From positions 1 to 64,000 of the forward strand of contig NZ_QPLK01000003.1 of the NCBI RefSeq assembly GCF_003340565.1: DNA of 64,000 nt, read 5' to 3'. The DNA comes from Rhodovulum sp. 12E13. GTDB taxonomy: Bacteria; Pseudomonadota; Alphaproteobacteria; Rhodobacterales; Rhodobacteraceae. The notes under the pieces are model-generated. The model was not told the origin of the DNA. It did not search any database and saw only the letters and a list, made by a program, of their open reading frames with translations. Made by a program: the position numbers and the translations under genes. Of this stretch, positions 38,834 through 47,118 are shown piece after piece; the first letter of the stretch is position 1, and every line of letters starts with the position of its first letter.

Positions 38834-40112
38834 TCTCGGCCACTCCGCTCTCGTCGACATACCAGGTCTGGATGCCGTTGTTGTGGTAGATCGAGTTCAC
38901 GCCGCGCCATTCGCGCAGCTGCTGCTTTGTCGGCTGGACGTAGCCGGTGGAGTCGTGCGCCCGGCTCTGCAGCAGGAGCGGTTTTCCGTCCCACTCGAAC
39001 TCGAAGTAGAAACGGTGCATCGACTTGTCCATCGAGGGGCCCGACATGCGGGCCTGGTGCCAGTTCCTGCCGCCGTCGATGGTGACGTCGACGCGGGGCA
39101 CGGTGCCGCGGCCCGACCAGGCGACGCCCGTGATCACCGTGTGGCCGGGGCCGTGGGTGATGGGGGCCTGCGGGCTGGGATTGGTGATGACCGACTTCGC
39201 GTCCATCTCCCAGGTGAAACGGCGGGCCTTCCCGTTTTCCAGCAGGTCGGTGTATTTCGACGTCTCCTCGCGGTGGTGCCACGGCGCGTCGCCCACCTCG
39301 ATGCGGCGCAGCCACTTCACCCACATGTTGCCTTCCCAGCCGGGCACCACGAGCCGAAGGGGGTAGCCCTGCTCGACGCGCAGCGCCTCGCCGTTCATCT
39401 TGAAGGCCACGAGGCAGTCGTCGAGCGCCTTCTCCATCGGGATCGAGCGGGTCATCGCGGCGGCGTCGGCGCCTTCGGGCATGATCCACTTTCCGTTCGT
39501 CTTCACGCCGGCCTGTTCGAGGATCAGCCGCAGCGGCACGCCGGTATACATGACGTTGTGGATCATGCCGTGGGTGTACTGGCAGCCGTTGAGCTGCGCG
39601 CCGCGCCACTCCATGCCGGTGTTCGCCGCGCATTCGAGGAAGTAGACGTGGTTCTCGCGCGGGAAGCGCAGGATGTCTTCCATCGTGAACACGAGCGGCG
39701 TGTCGACGAGGCCGTTGATCATCAGCCGGTGCTGGGCGGGGTCGATGTGGGCCGCGCCCGAATGGTGCCGCTCGAAGCACACGCCGTTGGGCGTGATGAT
39801 GCCGTCGAGGTCGTGGAGCGGGGTAAAGTTGATCGACGAGACGTTGTCGGCGGTCAGCCACGACACGGTGCGGCGCACGACATGGGCCTCGTGCTCGGAG
39901 GGCATCCCGTAGGGGGCGGCATCCACCGGGTCGCCGAGATAGCGCATCCAGGGCGGGATCTCGGTGATCGCGGGGTCGGGCGCGGCGCGGCCGACCGTGG
40001 CCGCCGCGGCACCGCCGGCGAGACCGAGCGCACCGCCGAGCACCGCCCGGCGCGAGGGGAGCGTGCCGTCGCCGCGCCGTGGCGGCTTGTGGCCCTTGTA
40101 GCTGGTGGTCAT
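38817..40112 (-). CDS. soxC: Sulfite dehydrogenase-like molybdoprotein SoxC
   Basis: A 431-residue sulfite-oxidase-fold enzyme. Twin-arginine signal PSRRAVLGGALG (19-30), molybdenum ligand C161 in YFLECAANTG, and the Mo-co dimerisation domain from about 300. It forms the Sox(CD)2 sulfur dehydrogenase with SoxD; presence of SoxCD predicts full oxidation of thiosulfate to sulfate without sulfur globules. The gene overlaps soxD by about 17 bases. Confidence 0.96.
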   Translation of the reverse strand: MTTSYKGHKPPRRGDGTLPSRRAVLGGALGLAGGAAAATVGRAAPDPAITEIPPWMRYLGDPVDAAPYGMPSEHEAHVVRRTVSWLTADNVSSINFTPLHDLDGIITPNGVCFERHHSGAAHIDPAQHRLMINGLVDTPLVFTMEDILRFPRENHVYFLECAANTGMEWRGAQLNGCQYTHGMIHNVMYTGVPLRLILEQAGVKTNGKWIMPEGADAAAMTRSIPMEKALDDCLVAFKMNGEALRVEQGYPLRLVVPGWEGNMWVKWLRRIEVGDAPWHHREETSKYTDLLENGKARRFTWEMDAKSVITNPSPQAPITHGPGHTVITGVAWSGRGTVPRVDVTIDGGRNWHQARMSGPSMDKSMHRFYFEFEWDGKPLLLQSRAHDSTGYVQPTKQQLREWRGVNSIYHNNGIQTWYVDESGVAENVEIS

Positions 40113-40149
40113 GGAAGGTGCCTCCTGTGATGGGGCGGCGGGCGGCGCG

Positions 40150-41847
40150 TCAGGCGCCCACCACCGTCACGCTGTCGTTCTGGCCCACCGAGACGGTGCC
40201 CTGCTTGCGGATGTGGCTTTCCACCACCTCCCAGATCGGCGGGCCCTCGGTGCCCTCGTTCACGCTGGCCCAGCCCGCGACGACGTAGCTGCGCGCGGGG
40301 TCGATGGGCTCGCCCGTGGCGAGCAGGGTCATGTCGGTGATGCGGTCGCCCTGCTCCTTGGTCACGTCGATCCGGTAGCCGAGGCCCCCGGTGCGGACCA
40401 TGTCGCCCCCCTGCTGGTAGTAGGGATCGACGTTGAAGAGATTGTCGGCCACGTCCTCGAGCACGACATGCAGGAACTCGCCGGTCATCTCGGTGCGGTA
40501 GGCGTTGGGATAGGTCATCGAGGTGACGTTCCAGATGTCCTCGCGCGTGATGTCCTGCCCGGGGATCAGCGAGGGCCCCCAGCGCACGCCGGGCGACATG
40601 GCGATCTCGGCGTCGCGCTCGGCGAGCAGCGCGTCGCAGATCAGGTCGTCCCAGGTGCCGTTGAAGTTGCCGCGGCGGTAGAGCAGGCTCTCGGTCTTGC
40701 CGATCACCTCTGTCAGCTCGGCCTCGAAGGGCGCACGCTGCTCGTCGATCACCGCCGCCATCTCGGCGTCGGGCTCGATCACGTCGGCGAAGACGGGGAT
40801 CAGCTTGTGGCGGAAGCCCATCATGCGCCCGTCGCGCACGTCGAGGTCGACACGGCTGACGAACTTGCCGTTCGACCCGCTCGCCACCACGATCGTCTCG
40901 CCCACCAGCACCGGCTCGGGCAGCGCGTCGTGGGTGTGGCCCGACAGGATCACGTCGATCCCGGGCACCGTCGCGGCCATCTTCTTGTCGACGTCGAAGC
41001 CGTTGTGCGACAGCACGACGACCAGCTCGGCCCCCTGCCCCCGCACCTCCTCGACCATCGCCGCCATGTTCTCGTCGCGGATGCCGAACGTGTAGTCGGG
41101 GAACATCCAGCCCGGGTTGGCGATCGGCATGTAGGGGAAGGCCTGCCCGATCACGGCGATCAGCGTGCCGCCCCGCTCGAACAGCTCGTAGGGCTTGAAG
41201 TGCTCGGCCGGCTCGTCCCACATCGCGTCGAAGATGTTCTGGCCGAGGGCCGCATAGGGCAGCCCGTCGACCAGCTCGCGCACGCGGTCCTGGCCCAGCG
41301 TGAACTCCCAGTGGAAGGTCATGGCGTCGGGGGCGAGCGCGTTCATCACGTTCACCATGTCGCCGCCTTGCGTGTGGAAGCAGGTGTAGGAGCCGTGCCA
41401 GGTGTCGCCGCCGTCGAGCAGCAAGGCATCCGGGCGGGCGGCGCGAATCGCCTTCACAACGGTCGCCACCCGGTCCATCCCGCCCATCCTGCCGTATTCG
41501 CGGGCGAGCGCGGTGAAGTCGTCGTAGGTCAGCGCGTAGTGCGAGGGCGAGCCGTCGTCGATCCCGTAGAGGCGGCGGAACTCGGCGCCGGTGACGTGCG
41601 GCACGAGACCCCTGTTGTCGCCGACGCCCAGATTCATCTCGGGCTCGCGGAAGTAGATCGGCTTGAGCTGCGCGTGGATGTCGGTGACATGGATCAGCGA
41701 GACGTTGCCGAACGTGTCGAACTCCAGAAGCTGGTCCTGCGTCAGCGCCTGCTGCGCCGCGAGCCGCGCCCAGTTGCCGAAGCCCGACGCGCCGACCACG
41801 GCCGAGGCCGCCATGGATGCCTGCAGGAAATCGCGGCGGGAGATCAT
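40150..41847 (-). CDS. soxB: Thiosulfohydrolase SoxB
   Basis: A 565-residue di-manganese 5'-nucleotidase-fold hydrolase that releases sulfate from the thiosulfonate on SoxY. Twin-arginine signal SRRDFLQASMA (3-13). Metal ligands include D56 and H58 (HVTDIHAQLKP), DGGDTWHGS near 155 and SGHTHD near 280. The ATG at 41847 is used: the 21 codons upstream lack protein character and would disrupt the Tat signal. It is separated from soxA by an intrinsic terminator and an AT-rich spacer. Confidence 0.97.
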   Translation of the reverse strand: MISRRDFLQASMAASAVVGASGFGNWARLAAQQALTQDQLLEFDTFGNVSLIHVTDIHAQLKPIYFREPEMNLGVGDNRGLVPHVTGAEFRRLYGIDDGSPSHYALTYDDFTALAREYGRMGGMDRVATVVKAIRAARPDALLLDGGDTWHGSYTCFHTQGGDMVNVMNALAPDAMTFHWEFTLGQDRVRELVDGLPYAALGQNIFDAMWDEPAEHFKPYELFERGGTLIAVIGQAFPYMPIANPGWMFPDYTFGIRDENMAAMVEEVRGQGAELVVVLSHNGFDVDKKMAATVPGIDVILSGHTHDALPEPVLVGETIVVASGSNGKFVSRVDLDVRDGRMMGFRHKLIPVFADVIEPDAEMAAVIDEQRAPFEAELTEVIGKTESLLYRRGNFNGTWDDLICDALLAERDAEIAMSPGVRWGPSLIPGQDITREDIWNVTSMTYPNAYRTEMTGEFLHVVLEDVADNLFNVDPYYQQGGDMVRTGGLGYRIDVTKEQGDRITDMTLLATGEPIDPARSYVVAGWASVNEGTEGPPIWEVVESHIRKQGTVSVGQNDSVTVVGA

Positions 41848-41912
41848 GCTCTTGTCCTTCCTTGCGGCGGAGTGAGTCGCCGGTTCTGTCCATGAGACAA
41901 ATCCGCACACGC

Positions 41913-41928
41913 ATGCGCGAATTTGAAT
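41913..41928 (-). promoter_or_regulatory. Degenerate SoxR/SqrR-type operator upstream of soxB
   Basis: On the minus strand the sequence reads ATTC-N8-GCAT, one base away from ATTC-N8-GAAT, in an AT-rich island 66 bases before soxB. It lies just after the soxA terminator, where an internal promoter would be useful. Confidence 0.35.
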
Positions 41929-41940
41929 GTATCAGGGTGG

Positions 41941-41972
41941 AAAAAGCCCCGCCGCGGTCTCCCGGGCGGGGC
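41941..41972 (-). terminator. Intrinsic terminator between soxA and soxB
   Basis: Minus-strand stem GCCCCGCC / GGCGGGGC (8 bp, 11-base loop) followed by TTTTT. It begins 8 bases after the soxA stop, inside the sox gene cluster. It is flanked by A and T runs on both sides and could work in either direction. Confidence 0.85.
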
Positions 41973-41980
41973 TTTTCCGA

Positions 41981-42838
41981 TCAGTTGCGGACGGCGGGGC
42001 CCTCGACCATCAGACCGTTGCCGCGCGAGGCGACGTAGAGCTCGAGCGCGACGAACTCGGGGCTGCCGACCGAGAAGGTCTCGGCGCGGGTGTCGCGGAT
42101 GCAGCCGCGGAACCGGTTGTGCTTCGACACCAGGCCCGCCTGCTTGAGCCGATAGACCGGGAAGCCGTTGGTCTGGCCCTGGCTCAGGTGGTCGGCGCGG
42201 ATCATCCGGCCGTAATTGTCCTCGTGGCAGTTGGCGCAGGCGAGCTCGAGCTGACCGAAGCGGGTGTAGTAGATCTCCTTGCCCTTCTCCCACGCCTCCT
42301 TCACCGGCCCGTCGGTGGCGACGTTGATCGGCAGCCCGCGCGAGACCGAGGCGATGAGGGCCGTCATGTTCTTCATGTCGCCGCTGTCCCAGCCCCAGGG
42401 CTCGAGGCCCATCCGCTCGGTCCGGCAGTCGTTGATGTACATCTCGGCGGTGTAGACCTCGCCCTTCTCCTCGTTCCAGTGCGGGAGTTCGGCGCGCAGG
42501 CCACGCATGCTCTCCGGCTCTTCGTGGCACGCGGCGCAGGACTCGCCGTTTGTGCCGATCTCCGCGTTCCAGACATCGCGCGCCTGGTCGACGAAGATGA
42601 AGGCCGGGTTGTCGAAATCGTCCATCTGCAGCGCCTGCGTCTCGTCAGAGCGGAAGCGCCAGCCGGAATAGATCGTGCGGACGTATTCCAGGTGCTCCGG
42701 CGCCGGCGCGTCCGTGACGATGTCGATCTCGCCGTTGACGACGAGGTTGTCGTCGTCGGGCCCGGTCTGCTGGGCCAGAGCGCCCGAGGCAAGCAGGGCG
42801 GCGGCCCCTGCCGTGGCCAGAAATGCCTTGATTTTCAT
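41981..42838 (-). CDS. soxA: SoxAX cytochrome subunit SoxA (diheme)
   Basis: A 285-residue periplasmic cytochrome. Signal peptide 1-22; heme motifs C101-AACH105 and C201-ANCH205; and C246 in FRGCIRDTR, the cysteine that ligates the active-site heme as a persulfide. SoxAX couples thiosulfate oxidatively to the SoxY cysteine. The two CxxCH motifs place it in the diheme group typical of Paracoccus and Rhodovulum. Confidence 0.97.
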   Translation of the reverse strand: MKIKAFLATAGAAALLASGALAQQTGPDDDNLVVNGEIDIVTDAPAPEHLEYVRTIYSGWRFRSDETQALQMDDFDNPAFIFVDQARDVWNAEIGTNGESCAACHEEPESMRGLRAELPHWNEEKGEVYTAEMYINDCRTERMGLEPWGWDSGDMKNMTALIASVSRGLPINVATDGPVKEAWEKGKEIYYTRFGQLELACANCHEDNYGRMIRADHLSQGQTNGFPVYRLKQAGLVSKHNRFRGCIRDTRAETFSVGSPEFVALELYVASRGNGLMVEGPAVRN

Positions 42839-42922
42839 GTGGTTCCTCCCTGGGGTGCCGACGCCCCGGTTCTTGCGCCGGGACGCCGCATGTGCGCCTG
42901 GGGTCGGCCTGCCCGAAAACGA

Positions 42923-43252
42923 TCAGGCCGCTTCGACCGTGGCCGTCTCGGTGTAGACCGAGCCGTCGTCGTCATACCACGTGAAGACGAACTCGCCCGG
43001 CCCGGGCAGCTTGGCCTCGAACTCGAAATACGGGTTGGTCGAGATCGCGGGCTCCATCGTCACGTCGATCACCATCTCGCCGTCATACTCGCAGGTAAAA
43101 CGGTGGATGATCGAGCGCGGAATGGTGTTGCCGTCGCTGTCCTTGCGCTGGCCCGACTCCATCGGGTGCGAGATCAGCGTCTTGAGCGTGTGGGTCTCGC
43201 CGGCCGCCGTCGAGCGGGGGGCGCGGACGCGGGGTTTGACGTTGTCTGCCAT
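42923..43252 (-). CDS. soxZ: Thiosulfate oxidation carrier complex protein SoxZ
   Basis: A 109-residue immunoglobulin-like partner of SoxY. Typical segments are LKTLISHPMESGQRKD (about 23-38) and NPYFEFEAKLPGPGEFVFTW. It has no signal peptide, as expected: it is exported as a complex with Tat-bearing SoxY. 30 bases downstream of soxY. Confidence 0.96.
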   Translation of the reverse strand: MADNVKPRVRAPRSTAAGETHTLKTLISHPMESGQRKDSDGNTIPRSIIHRFTCEYDGEMVIDVTMEPAISTNPYFEFEAKLPGPGEFVFTWYDDDGSVYTETATVEAA

Positions 43253-43282
43253 GTGTCTCTCTCCTCGATCCTGTCGCGTCGC

Positions 43283-43699
43283 TCAGCCGCCGCAGCCGCC
43301 GATCGTCACCTTGACCAGGGCGCTGGTCTGCACCACCGAGCCATCGGCCATCTTCGCCACGGCGATCACGTCCTGCGTGCCGGCGAGGCGGATTCGGGTG
43401 GAGGCGTGCTGCGAGCCGGCGAGCGGGCCGAACTTGAAGGTGGCGACGCCGGGCAGCGGGTTGCCGGCGGCCAGCACCATGACCTCGGTCGCGCCGGGCG
43501 CGTCGACCTCGATCGGCACGGTATTGCCGTTCTCGGCGATCTCGGGGGCGATCAGCGTGATGCCGCCTTCGCCCACGTCGGCACCGCCGGCGAACTCGGC
43601 GATCGCGTCCTCGGTGGCGGCATTGACACGGAAGGGCAGCACGCCCAGCGCGGCGGCGCCGAGGCCCAGGGCCAGCGTCTCGCGACGGGAAAAGATCAT
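43283..43699 (-). CDS. soxY: Thiosulfate oxidation carrier protein SoxY
   Basis: A 138-residue carrier with Tat signal SRRETLALGLG (4-14). The C-terminal swinging arm ends in GGCGG with C136 as the covalent attachment site for sulfur intermediates. The start at 43699 places the twin arginine correctly; a much longer in-frame extension runs antisense-like through soxX and was discarded. Confidence 0.97.
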   Translation of the reverse strand: MIFSRRETLALGLGAAALGVLPFRVNAATEDAIAEFAGGADVGEGGITLIAPEIAENGNTVPIEVDAPGATEVMVLAAGNPLPGVATFKFGPLAGSQHASTRIRLAGTQDVIAVAKMADGSVVQTSALVKVTIGGCGG

Positions 43700-43749
43700 G
43701 TCAGGCTCCTCTGGTTGGATGGGGCGCGGGCACGGCCCGCTGGCATCTC

Positions 43750-44226
43750 TCACTGGTATTTCAGGGTCTTCAGGTAGGAGACGAGATCCTCGATCTCCTG
43801 CGCCGTCAGCAGGGGCGTGACCTCGCCCTCCTTGGCCTTGCCGGTATAGGCCTCGCCCACGCGGACGAACCCCTCGGTGCGGTAGAACGAGGGCATCATC
43901 GTGCCGGGGAACATCCGCTTGGCGTCGGCCAGGATGCCGCGCAATTCGGCCTCCGACCAGCGCGCGCCCACCCCGTCGAGCGAGGGGCCGATGTCGCCAT
44001 GGAACGCAAGGTCGGACAGGTCGGTGACCTGGTGGCAGGCGATGCAGTTGCCCGCCCCCTTGTTCATCAGGACCTTGCCGTTCTCGACGTCGGGCGCCGC
44101 GTCGGTCAGCGGGGTCGGGATCGCCACCTCCTCCTCCCACGCGACCTGCGTGGGCGCGATCTCCTGCGCGAGCGCGGGAGCCGCGACGAGTCCTGCGGCG
44201 ATGGTCGAGAGCAGTGCGCGTTTCAT
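43750..44226 (-). CDS. soxX: SoxAX cytochrome subunit SoxX (monoheme)
   Basis: A 158-residue periplasmic cytochrome c. Signal peptide 1-20 (ending ALAQ), heme motif C61-IACH65, and a probable distal Met in GTMMPSFYR. It is the small subunit of SoxAX. ATG 44226 is preceded by AGGGAGG. First gene of soxXYZABCDEF, with its own candidate promoter and operator upstream. Confidence 0.96.
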   Translation of the reverse strand: MKRALLSTIAAGLVAAPALAQEIAPTQVAWEEEVAIPTPLTDAAPDVENGKVLMNKGAGNCIACHQVTDLSDLAFHGDIGPSLDGVGARWSEAELRGILADAKRMFPGTMMPSFYRTEGFVRVGEAYTGKAKEGEVTPLLTAQEIEDLVSYLKTLKYQ

Positions 44227-44276
44227 GTGTCCTCCCTGGCGGAGCCCGTGGACCGGGCCTTGCTCGTTATCTGCAT

Positions 44277-44306
44277 ACCGTAGCGCACGAACGCGTGACC
44301 TGGCAA
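44277..44306 (-). promoter_or_regulatory. Candidate soxX promoter
   Basis: On the minus strand TTGCCA (44306-44301) and TACGGT (44282-44277) with an 18-base spacer, 50-80 bases before soxX. The ATTC-N8-GAAT operator lies immediately upstream of the -35. Confidence 0.4.
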
Positions 44307-44312
44307 TGACGA

Positions 44313-44328
44313 ATTCCATTTTGTGAAT
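44313..44328. promoter_or_regulatory. SoxR operator candidate (ATTC-N8-GAAT)
   Basis: ATTC (44313-44316), CATTTTGT, GAAT (44325-44328), lying within GAATTC...GAATTC. To my knowledge this is the consensus bound by persulfide-responsive ArsR-family repressors of the SqrR/BigR type. It sits in the soxW-soxX spacer, one of the two regions bound by SoxR in Paracoccus pantotrophus. Confidence 0.65.
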
Positions 44329-44465
44329 TCACATTTGGCCGCAGGGGCGCCCCATGTTGCGCTGCAATGCAGCAATTAACACCATATGCAGGTGATCTTT
44401 TCCGGTCGCGGCGGGTCCGGTCGCGGCGGGGCGCCCGGCATCCGCCCCCCACCCGCACGCCCGGC

Positions 44466-45107
44466 TCAGTCGAAGCTGCCGTTCGAGCGCTCCTCGATCC
44501 GGCGGGCGTGGTAGCGCTGGAAGTCCTCGCCGGTGTCGTCGATCATCTCGTAGCGCTTCTCGTTCACCCAGGTGAACATGTCGATCGTCGTGCCTTTGCC
44601 GAATGCGCCGGGCATCGTCGCCACCGCGGCCTCGGACACGGTGGCGCCGTCGGGCGCTTCTTCGGGCAGGAAGAGCAGCGTCGGCGTGAAGAGAATGCCC
44701 CATTTCCGCGCCAGCGCCTTTTCCGGCCGCGCGTCGCCGTCGAGATCGACCGCCTCGCGGTCGCCGTGCAGATTGAGCTGCACGACGAAGAAATTGTCCT
44801 CGATGTATTGCGACACGTCGGGATCGGAGAACACCTCCTCGTGCATCTGGATGCAGTAGATGCATCCCCGCTGCTCGAAGAAGATGACCATGCGCTTGCC
44901 CTCGGCCTGCGCCTCGGCGAGATCCTCTCCCAGATCGAGGAAGGTGTCGCGCATCCATGCCTGCTTGTGCAGGCCGTCGTCGCCGACCCAGCCCTCGGCG
45001 GCGGCGGACAGCGCCAGCGGCGCCGCCACGAGCGACAGCCCCGCGGCGAGCGCGAGGCGGCGGGTGAAGCGGGCGAGGCTCTCGCGGAGCGGGCTGTGGC
45101 GGGTCAT
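44466..45107 (-). CDS. soxW: Periplasmic thioredoxin SoxW
   Basis: A 213-residue thioredoxin-fold protein with signal segment 15-37 and redox pair C82-IYC85 (EQRGCIYCIQMHEEV). The cis-proline is in LFTPTLLF. It receives electrons from SoxV. The ATG at 45107 was taken at the signal peptide; the longer frame is shadow. It lies after soxV and before the soxX promoter region. Confidence 0.93.
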   Translation of the reverse strand: MTRHSPLRESLARFTRRLALAAGLSLVAAPLALSAAAEGWVGDDGLHKQAWMRDTFLDLGEDLAEAQAEGKRMVIFFEQRGCIYCIQMHEEVFSDPDVSQYIEDNFFVVQLNLHGDREAVDLDGDARPEKALARKWGILFTPTLLFLPEEAPDGATVSEAAVATMPGAFGKGTTIDMFTWVNEKRYEMIDDTGEDFQRYHARRIEERSNGSFD

Positions 45108-45288
45108 TCGGCGTCCTCCCTGGGGCGGTGCTGTGTCGATGATGTGCCGGCGGCGCCGGACGGGGCAATGCCGCGCCGCAGCGGCACGGTGCGAAAAGGA
45201 GCGCGTCGCGCAACGGCCCGACACGGCGAAACGAATGTCCGGCCCGGAGTGGTCGGGCGGGGAAGGGTGTTCGGCCCGTGCACCGCGC

Positions 45289-46035
45289 TCAGCCCATCGC
45301 CGGGATGTAGTTGAGCATCCATTGAGCGATCACGTTCGTCGAGTTCGTGCCGATCAGCACGCCGAACAGGATCAACAGCGCGCCCATCACCTTCTCGATC
45401 TTGTCGAGGTGACGGCGAAAGCCGGCCATCCAGCGCATGAACGGCCCGATGAAGAGGGCGGCCAGCACGAAGGGCAGCGTCATCCCCACCCCGTAGGTGA
45501 ACAGCAACAGCGCCCCGCGCCCCGCGCCCGCCGCCTCGGTCGCCGCGGTGAACAGGATCGCGGCCAGCACCGGGCCGACGCAGGGTGTCCAGCCGAAGGC
45601 GAAGGCGAGGCCGATCACGTAGGCGCCGAGGAACGACATGTTCGACGTGTCCCCTGCCTCGGCCCGGAACTGCCGGTAAAGAAAGCCGATGCGGAACACG
45701 CCGAGGAAATGCAGCCCCATCACCACGATCAGGGCAGCCGCGCCCATCCGCAGCCAGTCCATGTACTGCGTGACGAGCTGGCCGAGCGCCGAGGCCCCCG
45801 CGCCCATCGCCACGAAGATCGTGATGACCCCGAGCGCGAAGCATGCCGCCGAGATCACCGCACGCATGCGCACCGCAGGGGTAAGGACGGCCGTGCCGTC
45901 GGCCCCCGCCGAGATCTGGTTCATGCCGACGCCCGCCATGTAGGACAGGTAGAACGGCACGATGGGCAGGATGCAGGGCGACAGGAACGACAGGAGGCCC
46001 GCGGCGAGCGCGCCCATCAGGGTGACGTCGAGCAT
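45289..46035 (-). CDS. soxV: CcdA-family thiol-electron transporter SoxV
   Basis: A 248-residue inner-membrane protein with six helices. The electron-relay cysteines are C21 (LSPCILPIVP) and C152 (WTPCVGPVLA), the CcdA/DsbD-beta signature. It moves reducing equivalents from cytoplasmic thioredoxin to periplasmic SoxW/SoxS, keeping SoxY active. A strong GGAGGAG precedes ATG 46035; an upstream extension of 25 codons was rejected. Divergent from soxS. Confidence 0.95.
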   Translation of the reverse strand: MLDVTLMGALAAGLLSFLSPCILPIVPFYLSYMAGVGMNQISAGADGTAVLTPAVRMRAVISAACFALGVITIFVAMGAGASALGQLVTQYMDWLRMGAAALIVVMGLHFLGVFRIGFLYRQFRAEAGDTSNMSFLGAYVIGLAFAFGWTPCVGPVLAAILFTAATEAAGAGRGALLLFTYGVGMTLPFVLAALFIGPFMRWMAGFRRHLDKIEKVMGALLILFGVLIGTNSTNVIAQWMLNYIPAMG

Positions 46036-46127
46036 GTCTCCTCCCCAACCGGCCTGCATGGGGCGCGGTTGTCTTATTCTCGTATTCAGATTACGCTTGT
46101 CATCTGACACCCGTCAATCGGTGCTCG
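46036..46127. promoter_or_regulatory. Divergent soxV/soxS control region
   Basis: Ninety-two bases between divergent starts. An AT-rich core near 46074-46094 carries two direct ATTC half-sites (ATTCTCGTATTCAG) and should hold both promoters. No full ATTC-N8-GAAT palindrome is present; the best pairing keeps one perfect half-site. Confidence 0.5.
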
Positions 46128-46541
46128 ATGGCATACCGTTTCACCGCTCCGAAGGCCGCCGCCTTCGCGCTGGCCTGTGCGGCCCTCGCGGGGGGGATGC
46201 CCGCGCGCGCGGAGGCACCGGAAGCGGTCGAACTCGTGATGGTCGAGCAGCCGGGCTGCACCTGGTGCGCCCGCTGGAACGCCGAGATCGGCCCGATCTG
46301 GCCGCGCACTTCGGCGGGCGACTTCGCGCCCCTGCGCCGCGCGCAGTTGCGCGACATGCCGGGCGAAATGGCGCTCGAGCGCCGTGTGACCTTCACCCCC
46401 ACCTTTCTGATCATAGATGGGCAGGGCGAGGAGCTCGGCCGGCTCGAGGGCTATCCGGGCGAGGATTTCTTCTGGCCGCTGATCGAGCGCCTGCTCGTCG
46501 ACACGGCCGGATTCGCGCCGCAGGACGGCGCCACGAACTAG
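46128..46541 (+). CDS. soxS: Periplasmic thiol-disulfide oxidoreductase SoxS
   Basis: A 137-residue single-domain thioredoxin-fold protein. Signal peptide 1-29; redox pair C44-TWC47 (QPGCTWCARWN); cis-proline in FTPTFLIID. In Paracoccus it reactivates SoxYZ using electrons from SoxV. Its position divergent from soxV, with soxR downstream, matches the Paracoccus soxRS-soxVW arrangement, although gene order within this arm differs. Confidence 0.93.
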   Translation: MAYRFTAPKAAAFALACAALAGGMPARAEAPEAVELVMVEQPGCTWCARWNAEIGPIWPRTSAGDFAPLRRAQLRDMPGEMALERRVTFTPTFLIIDGQGEELGRLEGYPGEDFFWPLIERLLVDTAGFAPQDGATN

Positions 46542-46578
46542 GGCCGCCAAGGGCCCGCCTGAAGGGAGGACTCACGCC

Positions 46579-47100
46579 ATGACACGCCATTTCGCCGCCG
46601 CCGCGCTCGGCGCCGCACTCGCCCTGCCCGCCGCGCTCGCCGCGCCGCAGGAGGCGCGCGGGCAGGACGCGCTCGTGTCGTTCGAGGCGCTCGCGCCCGG
46701 GATCGCGCTCAAGGCCGCGCAGGCCGCGCTCGAGCATTGCACCGCGCAGGGCTACCAGACGGGCATCACCGTGACCGACCGCTTCGGCACCCCGCAGGTC
46801 TTTCTGCGCGAGCGCTTCGCGGGCGCCCATGTCTACGAGACATCGTTCCGCAAGGCGTGGACGGCGGCGAGCTTCGGCGACCCGACCTCGATGCTGGAAG
46901 AGAACACGCGCGCCGACAACGACACCAACGCGATCCGCGACCTCTCGCTGGTGCTGGCACTCGGGGGCGGGATGCCCATCGAATCGGGCGACGGCGCGCT
47001 CGTCGGCGCGATCGGCGTCTCCGGCGCGCCCACGCCCGAGGCCGACGACGAGTGCGCTCAGGCCGGCATCGACGCCATTTTCGACGACATCGCCTTCTAG
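46579..47100 (+). CDS. Secreted GlcG/HbpS-type heme-binding family protein in the sox locus
   Basis: A 173-residue protein with a signal peptide (1-29) and one GlcG/HbpS (DUF336) domain: ALKAAQAALEHCTAQGYQ, FGTPQVFLRERFAGAHVYETSFRKAWTA-type core and the GGGMPIESGDGALVGAIGVS turn. Members bind heme or cobalamin-like cofactors and some act with redox sensors. It lies between soxS and soxR (19 bases before soxR) and is surely cotranscribed. Three Cys remain after the signal or in the mature chain (C54 and C145 visible). Its Sox function is unknown. Confidence 0.85.
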   Translation: MTRHFAAAALGAALALPAALAAPQEARGQDALVSFEALAPGIALKAAQAALEHCTAQGYQTGITVTDRFGTPQVFLRERFAGAHVYETSFRKAWTAASFGDPTSMLEENTRADNDTNAIRDLSLVLALGGGMPIESGDGALVGAIGVSGAPTPEADDECAQAGIDAIFDDIAF

Positions 47101-47118
47101 GGGCCAGAGGATAGACCG

